Shown: positions 36,388-45,169, counted from the first letter of the stretch. The stretch: 64,000 nucleotides of DNA from an uncultured Eubacteriales bacterium (GCA_900545225.1 UQXZ01000002.1:62001-126000); one strand, 5' to 3'. Program-made: numbers and translations. Notes: generated by a model not told the origin, from the sequence alone.

Positions 36388-36537
36388 AAAACAAACAGAA
36401 TAAGCTCTTATGGCTTTTATTGATGCAGATAATCCTTAATATTTTGTGATAAAAAATCCCTAATTATAAAAATAATCCCTAATAAATAATAATCCCAAAA
36501 CTTTCGCATCACTAAGTCATAAGAGCTTGTTTGTTTT
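36388..36537. repeat. 150-base element with about 20-base inverted ends
   Basis: AAAACAAACA-gaat-AAGCTCTTATGGC (from 36388) matches the reverse complement of GTCATAAGAGCTTGTTTGTTTT (36516-36537) apart from a 4-base insert and one mismatch. Inside, AATCC(C/T) recurs at 36431, 36455, 36474 and 36491. It may be a small MITE-like element or an RNA hairpin with a large loop. No clear target-site duplication is seen. Confidence 0.45.
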
Positions 36538-36605
36538 AAAGGAAACAGACCCAAAACCATGTGGATTGAAATTAATCTAAATTAAACTAGTTGAAAACCA
36601 GACAC

Positions 36606-36661
36606 GACATTTGACATCATTTTAAGACCGCACATCGAAATTGACCGTATATTCAAATGTC
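36606..36661. other. Dyad GACATTTGA/TCAAATGTC
   Basis: GACATTTGA (36606-36614) is the exact reverse complement of TCAAATGTC (36653-36661), enclosing a 38-base loop. With the hairpin at 36730-36765 it could form the body and end of an unannotated small RNA. Confidence 0.35.
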
Positions 36662-36729
36662 CCACTGTGATATCGAAACACAAATGAATGTGAGTTTTTA
36701 TTTACATATTAATGAGATATAATATTTTC

Positions 36730-36765
36730 AAAAATAATCTACTTTATGGTAGGTTATTTTTATTA
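36730..36765 (+). terminator. Terminator-like hairpin inside the gene-free region
   Basis: AAAAATAATCTAC pairs with GTAGGTTATTTTT around TTTATG (one wobble), giving an A-tract/T-tract stem. No gene ends nearby, which suggests an unseen transcript upstream. Confidence 0.5.
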
Positions 36766-36851
36766 TGTAAATACTTAAAGGTATAAATTGCTTATATAGT
36801 GTTAAATAGTGTATAAATTGATTTATGAAATCGTATTTGAAAATCAGGTTT

Positions 36852-36893
36852 TAAAATAATATTTAAAATAATATTTGAAATAATATTTGTAAA
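36852..36893. repeat. Tandem repeat of AAAATAATATTT type
   Basis: AAAATAATATTT, AAAATAATATTT and GAAATAATATTT follow one another with a 12-13-base period, about 60-100 bases before the lipoprotein gene. AT-rich slippage sequence; possibly promoter-region curvature. Confidence 0.5.
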
Positions 36894-36951
36894 TCAGATT
36901 TCAAAAGTCAGATTATAAAAACAAATTTTGTAATACTAGTCAGGAGAAGGT

Positions 36952-38211
36952 ATGAAATTATTAAATAAGAAAACAGGCATTGTATCAGGAATATGTTTAA
37001 TGGCAGCAAGTACTGTAGGTCTTGCGGGATGTAAGAGCTTTTCAGGCACAGACACATCTACTCAGGAATTAGATGCAAGAGATTATCAGTCGTTTATGGA
37101 GCATACAGCTGATGTATATAAGGAATATGTAACTCTTGGCAACTACAAAGATCTTGAGATTACAGCTGTAGACAGATCGGATGAGGAAGCTACTGATACC
37201 GATGTGGACGAAGTAATCCAGGAGCTCCTTTCAAAGAGTACAACTACAGAGGATGTAACAGAGGGTGGTACAACACAGGACGGAGACTCAATAGTTTTAA
37301 ATTATTCAGGATCTATTGATGGACAGGCATTTGACGGTGGAACTGCAGAAGATCAGACTTACACCGTAGGATCTGGTAAATTCATCAGTGATTTAGATAA
37401 AGGTCTTGTAGGTCTTGAAGCTAATAAGGAATATGACATACCTGTAAAATTCCCTGATGATTATTCAAGTGAAGATTTAAAGGGGAAGGATGCAGTATTC
37501 AAGGTAAAAGTTACAAAGATTACAAGAACTGTAACTCCTGAAGCCAACGATGAGTGGGTAAAGGTAAATGCTTCAATGTTCAACAATTACGGATATGGTG
37601 AGCCTAAGAACTTAGAAGAGCTTAAAAATAATATAAAGGAAAGATTAGTTCAGCAGAAAAAAGAGCAGAACGATATTAAGCAGTTTGATATTGCATATAA
37701 GCAGATTTTAGCTAATGCAACAATTACAGGTTATCCTGAAGAAGAGAAAAATGCTCTTATGGAGACATACAAAGAAAATATTGAAGCTCAGTATAAACAG
37801 TATGGTTCTGCATATGGAGTATCATCATATGATGAGTATATTCAGAAGGTATATGGTAAGAATTCAGAAGAATTTGATAAGTATGTAGAAGATACTACAG
37901 AGACATACCTTGACGAGAAGATGATTGTTACTTTAATTGCAAGTGAGAACAACATTAAGGTAAGCACAAAAGATATTACATTCCTCGGCGGAAATCTTGC
38001 AGCATACTATCAATTCGAAGATTTCAATGCATTAATTGAGAAGTATGGCAAGAAGATAAACTGTGAGCTCGGATATCAGAGCCTCTATACAAAGGTTGCT
38101 TCATATATAGTAAGTGTATCAAATGTTAAATCATCAACAGATACAACTGAAACTACACAGAAAACTGAAACAACTGAAACAACTGAAGCTACTGAAACAA
38201 AATCAGAATAA
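36952..38211 (+). CDS. Lipoprotein with FKBP-type foldase and trigger-factor-like domains
   Basis: Signal peptide with lipobox GLAGC (lipid site C27), then an FKBP-type peptidyl-prolyl isomerase domain (about 100-185; the GDSIVLNYSGSIDGQAFDGG and FPDDYSSEDLKGKDAVFKVKV blocks are trigger-factor FKBP signatures), then a helical trigger-factor C-terminal-like chaperone region (about 195-390). A low-complexity Thr/Glu tail ends the 419 residues. It is thus a trigger-factor relative placed outside the membrane, likely folding secreted proteins as PrsA does. CAGGAGAAGGT precedes the ATG. Its own unit, between the gene-free region and metK. Confidence 0.85.
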   Translation: MKLLNKKTGIVSGICLMAASTVGLAGCKSFSGTDTSTQELDARDYQSFMEHTADVYKEYVTLGNYKDLEITAVDRSDEEATDTDVDEVIQELLSKSTTTEDVTEGGTTQDGDSIVLNYSGSIDGQAFDGGTAEDQTYTVGSGKFISDLDKGLVGLEANKEYDIPVKFPDDYSSEDLKGKDAVFKVKVTKITRTVTPEANDEWVKVNASMFNNYGYGEPKNLEELKNNIKERLVQQKKEQNDIKQFDIAYKQILANATITGYPEEEKNALMETYKENIEAQYKQYGSAYGVSSYDEYIQKVYGKNSEEFDKYVEDTTETYLDEKMIVTLIASENNIKVSTKDITFLGGNLAAYYQFEDFNALIEKYGKKINCELGYQSLYTKVASYIVSVSNVKSSTDTTETTQKTETTETTEATETKSE

Positions 38212-38310
38212 AATTGATTTTTTAGGAAAATATTCAGGCAGTTTGCAAAAATTATGTGATTAAATATAAATTGATAAAACACTTTTGAGGATATGTAACC
38301 CCCAGCTGTC

Positions 38311-38339
38311 TTGACATCCTTACGACTTAATTATATTAT
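38311..38339 (+). promoter_or_regulatory. Consensus sigma-A promoter of metK
   Basis: TTGACA (38311-38316), a 17-base spacer and TATTAT (38334-38339), 38 bases before the metK ATG. The leader is too short for a SAM-I riboswitch. Confidence 0.75.
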
Positions 38340-38376
38340 TTTAAAAGTTTTAATGTTCAGAAAGGGTAATTTACAA

Positions 38377-39567
38377 ATGGAAAAAAGATTGTTTACATCT
38401 GAATCTGTTACAGAAGGACATCCAGACAAAATCTGTGACATGGTATCAGATTCAATATTAGATGCGATTTATACTCAGGACCCATTTGCGAGAGTTGCAT
38501 GTGAAACTCTTACTAATACAGGATTTGTAATGGTTATGGGCGAGATTACAACTAAGGCTCAGATTGATTTCCCTACAATTGTTAGAGAAACAGTTAAGGA
38601 AATCGGTTATGATTCATCAGATAAAGGATTTGATGGTAACATCTGTGCTGTTATGGTTGCTGTTGATAAGCAGTCACCAGATATCGCTCAGGGTGTAGAT
38701 ACAGCTATCGAAATCAGAGAGTCAGACAAGTCTGATGCTGAGCTTGACGCTGTAGGTGCCGGAGATCAGGGTATGATGTTCGGTTACGCAACAAATGAGA
38801 CACCTGAACTTATGCCTTACTCATCATCACTTGCACATAAGCTTGCAAGACAACTTACAAAGGTAAGAAAAGACGGCACACTTGCATACCTTCGTCCAGA
38901 CGGTAAGACACAGGTTACTGTTGAATATGATGAAAACGATAAGCCAATCAGACTTGATGCTATCGTAGTTTCATCACAGCACTCTCCAGAAGTTACTCAG
39001 GAGCAGATCCAGAGCGATATCAGAAAGTATGTTATCGACGCTGTTGTTGATGGCAACATGATTGATGATGATACAAAGATCTACATCAACCCAACAGGAC
39101 GTTTCGTTATCGGTGGTCCTAATGGTGACTCAGGTCTTACAGGACGTAAGATCATCGTTGATACTTACGGTGGTGCTGCAAGACACGGTGGTGGTGCATT
39201 CTCAGGTAAGGACTGTACAAAGGTTGACCGTTCAGCAGCTTACGCAGCTCGTTATGTTGCTAAGAACCTTGTTGCTGCAGGTATCGCAGATAAGCTTGAG
39301 ATCCAGGTTTCATATGCTATCGGTGTTGCTACACCTACATCTATCATGGTAGATACATTTGGAACAGGTAAGCTCAGCGACGAGAAGATTGTAGAAATCG
39401 TTCGTAAGGAATTCGACCTCAGACCAGCAGGTATTATTAAGACTCTTGATCTTAGAAGACCTATCTACAAGCAGACAGCTGCTTACGGACACTTTGGCCG
39501 TACAGATGTTGATCTTCCATGGGAGAAGCTTGATAAGGTTGAAGATCTTAAGAAGTATGTACTTTAA
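38377..39567 (+). CDS. metK: S-adenosylmethionine synthetase
   Basis: Makes S-adenosylmethionine from methionine and ATP. ATG at 38377 (AAAGGGTAA upstream) gives 396 residues starting MEKRLFTSESVTEGHPDK with the catalytic H15. GAGDQGMMFGYA, the phosphate loop GGAFSGKD and the C-terminal ATP blocks are intact. An in-frame ORF from 38311 would begin inside the -35 box and is rejected. Strong promoter upstream and terminator downstream make it a single-gene unit. Confidence 0.98.
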   Translation: MEKRLFTSESVTEGHPDKICDMVSDSILDAIYTQDPFARVACETLTNTGFVMVMGEITTKAQIDFPTIVRETVKEIGYDSSDKGFDGNICAVMVAVDKQSPDIAQGVDTAIEIRESDKSDAELDAVGAGDQGMMFGYATNETPELMPYSSSLAHKLARQLTKVRKDGTLAYLRPDGKTQVTVEYDENDKPIRLDAIVVSSQHSPEVTQEQIQSDIRKYVIDAVVDGNMIDDDTKIYINPTGRFVIGGPNGDSGLTGRKIIVDTYGGAARHGGGAFSGKDCTKVDRSAAYAARYVAKNLVAAGIADKLEIQVSYAIGVATPTSIMVDTFGTGKLSDEKIVEIVRKEFDLRPAGIIKTLDLRRPIYKQTAAYGHFGRTDVDLPWEKLDKVEDLKKYVL

Positions 39568-39590
39568 TTAATGCCTTAATATAAAGCAAT

Positions 39591-39645
39591 AAAAAGACAT
39601 AGATATGCAGAAGATAATATTTTCTGTATGCTATGTCTTTTTTTA
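39591..39645 (+). terminator. Terminator of metK
   Basis: AAAAAGACATAG pairs with CTATGTCTTTTT, and ATGCAGAA with TTCTGTAT inside, around GATAATATT. T7 tail. Confidence 0.92.
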
Positions 39646-39780
39646 TTAAATGGAAGCAGATGTGGAAGTATATATAAAATCACGCTTTGGTTTACATTCT
39701 TTTAATATTTTAATTCTTTTAATTTATATGACCATTGTATATAATGGAGGTTACGGTTAGAAGATTGAGAGGGGAAATAT

Positions 39781-40782
39781 ATGGCATCTACAGATATTGG
39801 TATAGATTTAGGAACGGCAAGTATACTTGTATATATTAAGGGCAAGGGCGTTGTATTAAAGGAGCCTTCAGTAGTTGCCTTTGATAAAGAGACTAATAAG
39901 ATTAAAGCTATCGGTGAAGAAGCAAGACTTATGATCGGAAGAACACCGGGTAACATAGTAGCTGTAAGACCTCTTAGACAGGGTGTTATTTCTGATTACA
40001 GAGTAACAGAGAAAATGCTTAAGTATTTCATTCAGAAGGCATATGGTAAGCATATGTTCAGAAAGCCAAGAATCAGTGTATGTGTACCTTCAGGCGTAAC
40101 AGAAGTTGAAAGAAAGGCTGTTGAAGACGCAACTATTCAGGCGGGTGCAAGAGAAGTTGCCATCATCGAAGAGCCTATCGCAGCTGCTATCGGTGCAGGT
40201 GTAGATATTTCTAAGCCATGCGGTAACATGATCATTGATATCGGTGGTGGTACAACTGATATAGCTGTAATCTCTCTTGGTTCAACAGTTGTAAGTGCAT
40301 CTATTAAGATTGCAGGTGATGACTTCGACGAGGCAATTGTTCGTTACATGAGAAAGAACCACAACCTCTACATCGGTGAAAGAACAGCTGAGGAAATCAA
40401 GATTGAAGTAGGATGTGTATATCCACTTCCTGAAGTTAAGAAGATGACTGTTAAGGGTAGAAACCTTGTAACAGGTCTTCCTAAGTCAGTTGAAATCAGT
40501 TCAGATGAAACAGAAGCGGCTCTCAGAGAAGCAACAACTCAGATTGTAGACGCTGTTCATTCAGTTCTTGAGCAGACACCTCCTGAATTAGCAGCTGATA
40601 TTGCCGACAGAGGAATCATCCTTACAGGTGGCGGAAGCCTTCTTAGAGGTTTAGAGGAACTTATTGAATCTAAAACAGGTATACATACTGTAACAGCCAA
40701 GGATCCTATGACAGCAGTTGCTGTAGGAACAGGTAAATTCGTAGAATTTATGGCAGGCGAAAGAGATACTAAGGACGAGTAA
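39781..40782 (+). CDS. mreB: Rod shape-determining protein MreB
   Basis: Actin-like filament protein that guides lateral wall synthesis. The N-terminus IGIDLGTASILVYIKGKGVV, TPGNIVAVRPLRQGVI (about 56-71), EEPIAAAIGAG and the phosphate loop IDIGGGTTDIAVI (about 155-167) are MreB signatures. The 333 residues fit. mreC/mreD do not follow; the recD2 gene starts straight after the stop. Mbl is the paralogue it could be confused with. AGGGGAAA precedes the ATG. Confidence 0.93.
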   Translation: MASTDIGIDLGTASILVYIKGKGVVLKEPSVVAFDKETNKIKAIGEEARLMIGRTPGNIVAVRPLRQGVISDYRVTEKMLKYFIQKAYGKHMFRKPRISVCVPSGVTEVERKAVEDATIQAGAREVAIIEEPIAAAIGAGVDISKPCGNMIIDIGGGTTDIAVISLGSTVVSASIKIAGDDFDEAIVRYMRKNHNLYIGERTAEEIKIEVGCVYPLPEVKKMTVKGRNLVTGLPKSVEISSDETEAALREATTQIVDAVHSVLEQTPPELAADIADRGIILTGGGSLLRGLEELIESKTGIHTVTAKDPMTAVAVGTGKFVEFMAGERDTKDE

Positions 40783-43167
40783 ATGAATAACGGACAGGAA
40801 TCAGAATTAATAATCATAGAAGGAAATGTTTCGAGAATTACATTTAGAAATGATGAAAATGGCTATTCCGTCTTTACTTTAATAAAAGATAATAATAAAG
40901 AAGAACGCTGTGTAGGTTCATTTATAGAGCTTCATGAAGGAGACAGACTGGAGCTTAAGGGCAGATATATTGAGCATGCCAAGTATGGTAAGCAGTTCAG
41001 CGTTAAAACATACAAAACAGTAGAGCCTCTCTCAAGAGAGGCTTTTTTTGGATTTTTAAAGAATGGCGGAATTCCGGGAATCAGGGAAGCCACTGCGAAA
41101 AAGATCATAAATGAATTTGGTGACAATGCATATGAGATTATGCTTAACGCACCACAGACACTGGCAGCCAACATCAAAGGCATTTCCAAAAAGAAAGCAG
41201 AGGAATATCAGAAGATTCTTCAATCTAATAAGAATTCAAATGATCTTTCCATTTATGTGCAGCAGTACGGAATTAATATAAAGACCGCTGCTAAAATATA
41301 TGAATTTTACGGCGATCAGGCATATTCCATAATTAAGGAAAATCCATACAGACTTATTGAGGATATTAAAAATATCGGTTTCAAAACTGCCGACCAGATT
41401 GCAATAAAAACGGGAGCATTTGAGAATTCTTCATTCAGAATAAAGGCGGCCATAACATACAGTTTGGAGCAGGCAGCGGCCAATGGCCATACATATCTGC
41501 CAAAGAGTGTGTTGTACAGATATATAGGAACTCTCATTCAGGATGTTAATACATCGGATGTGGATTCCTGCCTTGAGAAAATGAGTACGGATAGCAAGGT
41601 CATTATCAGATACAATGCTCCGGAAAAGTCAGTGGCTGGTGATGATTATGAGAAGGGCGAAGAGGTACTCTCTCCTGAAGATTTATTTAAGGCACTTGAG
41701 GAGGAATCATCAGCAGAACATGTTTCATCTATGCAAAATATTTCCCCTGAGGATATATTTATCTATCTTCCGCTTTATTACAGACTGGAATCTTCACTTG
41801 CGCTCCGACTTCTTCGTCTGGACGGTGATGTGGATGATGTATTTGACAGTACTGACATCGATAAAGCAGAGAAGCGCAGCGGTATTATACTTGATGAGCT
41901 TCAGAGAAAGGCTGTGGAAGGAGCGGTTGAGAACGGATTATTTGTTATTACCGGTGGACCTGGAACGGGTAAGACTACTGTTATCAAAAACATATTAAAT
42001 GTATTTGAAAATAAGGGTTTTTCCATCTCTCTTGCAGCACCAACAGGTAAGGCAGCCAAGCGACTCAGTGAATCCACAGGCAGAGAAGCAAGTACAATTC
42101 ACAGGCTCCTGGGCTTTAAACCACAGGGTGATAACATAGATGACGATGTAAATGTACAGTTTGAATATAACGAGCAGAATCAGTTAGAGACAGATGTAAT
42201 TATTATTGATGAAATGTCCATGGTTGATTTAAGTATTATGTATTCTCTTATTAAAGCCGTAAATGTTGGTACAAGACTTGTGCTTGTTGGAGATGCGGAT
42301 CAGCTTCCAAGTGTTGGTGCGGGTAACATTTTATCGGATATAATAAAATCCGAATGTCTGCCTGTTGTAAAGCTTGAGAAAATCTTTAGACAGGATGCGG
42401 TAAGTGACATTATTGCCAACGCCCATAAGATTAATAAGGGTGAATATGTAGATCTCAGCAAAAAGAGTCAGGATTTCTTCTTTATCAGAAGAGAAAGACC
42501 AAATGATATTATTAATGCCATTTATGCACTGATCAGTGACAAACTTCCTAAATATGTTGGATGTGATGCTAAGGATATCCAGATTCTTGCGCCATCTAAA
42601 ATGACGGATGTTGGAGTTAACAGACTAAATGAAATAATGCAGTCACTTCTCAATTCTCCTGCAGAGAACAAGGAAGAGATAGAACTATTTGGCAAAATAT
42701 ACAGAGTCGGCGACAAAGTAATTCATATAAAGAACAATTACAACATGGAATGGAAGAAGTACGACGGCTTCGGACTTTCAACTGAAGGTACGGGAGTATT
42801 TAACGGTGATACAGGTGTGATTCGCGGTATCGAAAGTACCGTTGGTGAGTTGGAAGTTGTATTTGACGACGGCCGATATGTAACATACAGCAAGTCAGAA
42901 CTTGAACAGCTGGAACTGGCATATGCTTTAACAGTTCATAAGGCTCAGGGAAGTGAGTACCCCGCAATCATTATGCCGATGTACAACGTACCGAGAATGC
43001 TTCTTAACAGAAAGCTTTTATATACAGCCGTAACCCGTGCCAAGAAATGTGTATGTCTTGTTGGTATCGAAGAGATATTTAATAAGATGAAAGACAACGA
43101 ATATGAATTAAAGAGATATTCTACATTTGATAAGCGACTGAAAGAGACTTATGCAGAGTTTATCTGA
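40783..43167 (+). CDS. recD2: RecD2 (YrrC) family DNA helicase
   Basis: SF1B 5'-3' helicase of the RecBC-independent type, acting in replication-fork and mismatch repair. N-terminal OB-like domain (about 1-75), tandem helix-hairpin-helix region (about 85-205), then helicase motifs: Walker A GGPGTGKTT at about 390-398, VIIIDEMSMVD (Walker B), GDADQLPSVGAGN, and C-terminal YALTVHKAQGSEY. 794 residues. ATG follows directly on the mreB TAA, with AAGGACGAG in the mreB end as ribosome site. Confidence 0.93.
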   Translation: MNNGQESELIIIEGNVSRITFRNDENGYSVFTLIKDNNKEERCVGSFIELHEGDRLELKGRYIEHAKYGKQFSVKTYKTVEPLSREAFFGFLKNGGIPGIREATAKKIINEFGDNAYEIMLNAPQTLAANIKGISKKKAEEYQKILQSNKNSNDLSIYVQQYGINIKTAAKIYEFYGDQAYSIIKENPYRLIEDIKNIGFKTADQIAIKTGAFENSSFRIKAAITYSLEQAAANGHTYLPKSVLYRYIGTLIQDVNTSDVDSCLEKMSTDSKVIIRYNAPEKSVAGDDYEKGEEVLSPEDLFKALEEESSAEHVSSMQNISPEDIFIYLPLYYRLESSLALRLLRLDGDVDDVFDSTDIDKAEKRSGIILDELQRKAVEGAVENGLFVITGGPGTGKTTVIKNILNVFENKGFSISLAAPTGKAAKRLSESTGREASTIHRLLGFKPQGDNIDDDVNVQFEYNEQNQLETDVIIIDEMSMVDLSIMYSLIKAVNVGTRLVLVGDADQLPSVGAGNILSDIIKSECLPVVKLEKIFRQDAVSDIIANAHKINKGEYVDLSKKSQDFFFIRRERPNDIINAIYALISDKLPKYVGCDAKDIQILAPSKMTDVGVNRLNEIMQSLLNSPAENKEEIELFGKIYRVGDKVIHIKNNYNMEWKKYDGFGLSTEGTGVFNGDTGVIRGIESTVGELEVVFDDGRYVTYSKSELEQLELAYALTVHKAQGSEYPAIIMPMYNVPRMLLNRKLLYTAVTRAKKCVCLVGIEEIFNKMKDNEYELKRYSTFDKRLKETYAEFI

Positions 43168-43294
43168 TATCGAATAATAAGTAAGCGCTGTGATAAAGCA
43201 CAATAAAAAGCGATAGGAAACTCTGTTAAACAGAGTGTATGAAATTCACATGATATGAGTGATGATGTTAGAAGTTTTAATAACGGAGGAATGA

Positions 43295-44005
43295 CAATCG
43301 TCTAAATTAATCAATACCATATTAAATGCAGTGTTTCCAAGAGTGTGTCCTGTGTGCGGAGAAATTACCACAAATGGTAACTTTCATAAGATATGTGAAA
43401 AAATCTTTGCTCCGCCTTCAGGCATAAGGTGCAAAAAATGCGGGAAGGGTATGAAGTCATTATCAGAACCTATATGCAGTGACTGCAAAGACAGGGATCA
43501 TTTATATGACCGACACATTTCCGCATTTGAATATAATGAATTCTTAAAAAGAACAATGTACCAGTTCAAATATGAAAACCAGAAATGGCTTGCGGATACA
43601 TTTGCAAAGAAAATGTGGAAGGAATGCAGTGCGGAAATAACAGGTTGGAATATTGATGCCATAGTGCCAGTTCCAATGAGCGAAAAGAAAGCTCGATCAA
43701 GAGGATATAACCAGGCGGACCTGCTTGCAATATCAATTGGCAGATATTCAAGAATACCGGTTGACTGCAATTACCTCAGAAGAATAACGGAGACTTCTCC
43801 AATGAAAGAATTGACCGATATCGAAAGAATGTATAATATAAAGAATGCATTTAAGACAGAGGGAAATAAGAATTATAAAAATATATTAATTGTGGATGAC
43901 ATTTACACAACCGGAATTACCTTGAGCGAATGCGCGAGAACAATGAAAAGTGCAGGCGTATCCGGTGTATTTGGACTGACTGTGTGCATAGGAGCGGGAT
44001 TTTAA
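43295..44005 (+). CDS. comF: ComF family phosphoribosyltransferase-like protein, start region shifted
   Basis: Competence-type protein with N-terminal zinc-finger cysteines (CPVCG, CKKCGKG, CSDCK) and a PRTase fold with PRPP loop ILIVDDIYTTG. The open frame runs back to 43295, giving a natural-looking N-terminus LINTILNAVFPRVCPVCG, but has no start codon near a ribosome site until GTG at 43331, which lacks one. The best signal, ACGGAGGA then ATG at 43291, opens a different frame that stops after four codons. Deleting one A of the AA at 43296-43297 would join ATG to the ComF frame. The gene may thus be frameshifted, or starts weakly at GTG 43331 (224 residues). Confidence 0.75.
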   Translation, partial: QSSKLINTILNAVFPRVCPVCGEITTNGNFHKICEKIFAPPSGIRCKKCGKGMKSLSEPICSDCKDRDHLYDRHISAFEYNEFLKRTMYQFKYENQKWLADTFAKKMWKECSAEITGWNIDAIVPVPMSEKKARSRGYNQADLLAISIGRYSRIPVDCNYLRRITETSPMKELTDIERMYNIKNAFKTEGNKNYKNILIVDDIYTTGITLSECARTMKSAGVSGVFGLTVCIGAGF

Positions 44006-44035
44006 TGTGCTATAATATATAATATCCCGCTTTTA
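43993..44035 (+). terminator. Terminator of comF, overlapping its end
   Basis: AGCGGGAT (43993-44000) pairs with ATCCCGCT (44024-44031), followed by TTTAA. The left arm is inside the last comF codons. Confidence 0.75.
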
Positions 44036-44044
44036 AATACACGG

Positions 44045-44074
44045 TTGACTACGATAAATTATATATGCTATATT
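44045..44074 (+). promoter_or_regulatory. Promoter of the rpmG-secE-nusG unit
   Basis: TTGACT (44045-44050), an 18-base spacer and TATATT (44069-44074), about 85 bases before rpmG. Confidence 0.65.
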
Positions 44075-44156
44075 AGAAAGGCTACGAGGTAGGTCTTTTT
44101 TTTATGCCTAAAAAACCTAAAGCAAATTCTACAATTATTAATAGGAGGAGTAAGAA

Positions 44157-44306
44157 GTGCGTACAAAGATTACATTAGAGTGTACAGAGTGCAAGCAGCG
44201 CAATTACGACACAATGAAAGAAAAGAAGCTTCATCCAGAGAGAATGGAGACAAAGAAGTATTGTAAGTTCTGCAGAAAGCACACATTACACAAAGAGACA
44301 AAGTAA
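44157..44306 (+). CDS. rpmG: 50S ribosomal protein L33
   Basis: GTG at 44157, seven bases after TAGGAGGAG, opens a 49-residue frame: MRTKITLECTECKQRNYDTM and on to KYCKFCRKHTLHKETK. The two CxxC pairs (C9-C12 and C36-C39) mark the zinc-binding form of L33. It is basic and of exact family length. It heads the secE-nusG run as in other Firmicutes. It falls below usual ORF length cutoffs and would be easily missed. Confidence 0.95.
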   Translation: MRTKITLECTECKQRNYDTMKEKKLHPERMETKKYCKFCRKHTLHKETK

Positions 44307-44332
44307 TTTCGGTTTAGTGAGGTAGTATTATT

Positions 44333-44569
44333 ATGAGTGAAAATTACAAAGAACCTAATAAGACTGCAGAAGCCGAAACAGTGGACAGCGATATCCGCAC
44401 ATCAAAGCAACCTGAAATTGCTCAGATTGCACCGATTGTCTGGCCGAAAGCCGCAAGGGTATGGGTTGAGGCAATCACGGTAATAATAGTTACAGCTGCA
44501 CTTGCGGTTATAATTGCGGCAATGGACTTCGGTTTACGAATTGGAATCGAAACATTAACACAATTTTGA
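44333..44569 (+). CDS. secE: Preprotein translocase subunit SecE
   Basis: Essential clamp subunit of the SecYEG channel. 78 residues: a polar N-terminal region (1-35), an amphipathic stretch (WPKAARVWVEAI, about 37-48) and one transmembrane helix (about 47-66). The short single-helix form is normal in Gram-positives. It lies 26 bases after rpmG and 29 before nusG, the standard order. Confidence 0.92.
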   Translation: MSENYKEPNKTAEAETVDSDIRTSKQPEIAQIAPIVWPKAARVWVEAITVIIVTAALAVIIAAMDFGLRIGIETLTQF

Positions 44570-44598
44570 TTTAACAGGGATGTATGAAGGGGAATAGC

Positions 44599-45144
44599 AT
44601 GAACCAAGACAATAAAGCTGAATGGTATGTTGTCCATACTTATTCGGGTTATGAGAATAAAGTAAAGGTCGATATAGAAAAAACAGTTGAAAACAGAGAT
44701 CTTGGAGATGAGATTCTCGAAGTAATTGTTCCTACAGAGCAGGTTACAGAACATAAGGAAGACGGAACAAAGAAGACTATGTCCAGAAAAATGTTTCCTG
44801 GCTATGTATTAGTTAAAATGATACAGAACGATGACACATGGTATGTAGTTAGAAATACAAGAGGTGTTACAGGATTCGTTGGACCTGGTTCTGAGCCAAT
44901 TCCTTTAACAGCAGCTGAGATTAAAGCAATGGGAATTGATCTTCCGGAAGATAAACCAAGAGAACGAATTGAGTTCAAAGGTCAGGTTGGCGACAGCGTA
45001 ATCATTCTTTCGGGTCCATTTGCAGAAATGCAGGGTAAGATCAAAAACATTAATGATAGTAGACAGGAACTTACTATCGTTGTAGATATGTTTGGACGCG
45101 AGACTCCGGCTGAAGTTAACTTCGGAGATGTTAGAATTATCTAA
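44599..45144 (+). CDS. nusG: Transcription termination/antitermination protein NusG
   Basis: Binds RNA polymerase and couples it to pausing, termination and ribosomes. NGN domain (about 5-115; EWYVVHTYSGYENKV, FPGYVLVKM) and C-terminal KOW domain (about 125-181; GDSVIILSGPFAEMQGKI). ATG at 44599 has AAGGGGA spaced seven bases upstream, giving 181 residues; ATG at 44584 would add five. Confidence 0.95.
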   Translation: MNQDNKAEWYVVHTYSGYENKVKVDIEKTVENRDLGDEILEVIVPTEQVTEHKEDGTKKTMSRKMFPGYVLVKMIQNDDTWYVVRNTRGVTGFVGPGSEPIPLTAAEIKAMGIDLPEDKPRERIEFKGQVGDSVIILSGPFAEMQGKIKNINDSRQELTIVVDMFGRETPAEVNFGDVRII

Positions 45145-45169
45145 TCCTACGGTTCGTTCGCGTTCGAAC

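Larger units (their letters stand above)
36044..36951. other. Gene-free region of about 900 bases rich in repeats
   Basis: No frame longer than a few codons has a ribosome site here. It holds the pyc terminator, an 11-base periodic repeat (36201-36260), a 150-base inverted-repeat element (36388-36537), a dyad (36606-36661), a terminator-like hairpin (36730-36765) and a 12-13-base tandem repeat (36852-36893). It is strikingly long for this compact genome. Confidence 0.7.

Noticed and set aside
36388..36537. Insertion sequence
   Set aside because: The element is 150 bases with no transposase frame and no clear target duplication; at most a MITE-like repeat.
38212..38376. SAM riboswitch before metK
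   Set aside because: The promoter lies only 38 bases from the start codon and no SAM-I type kink-turn or stem set is visible.
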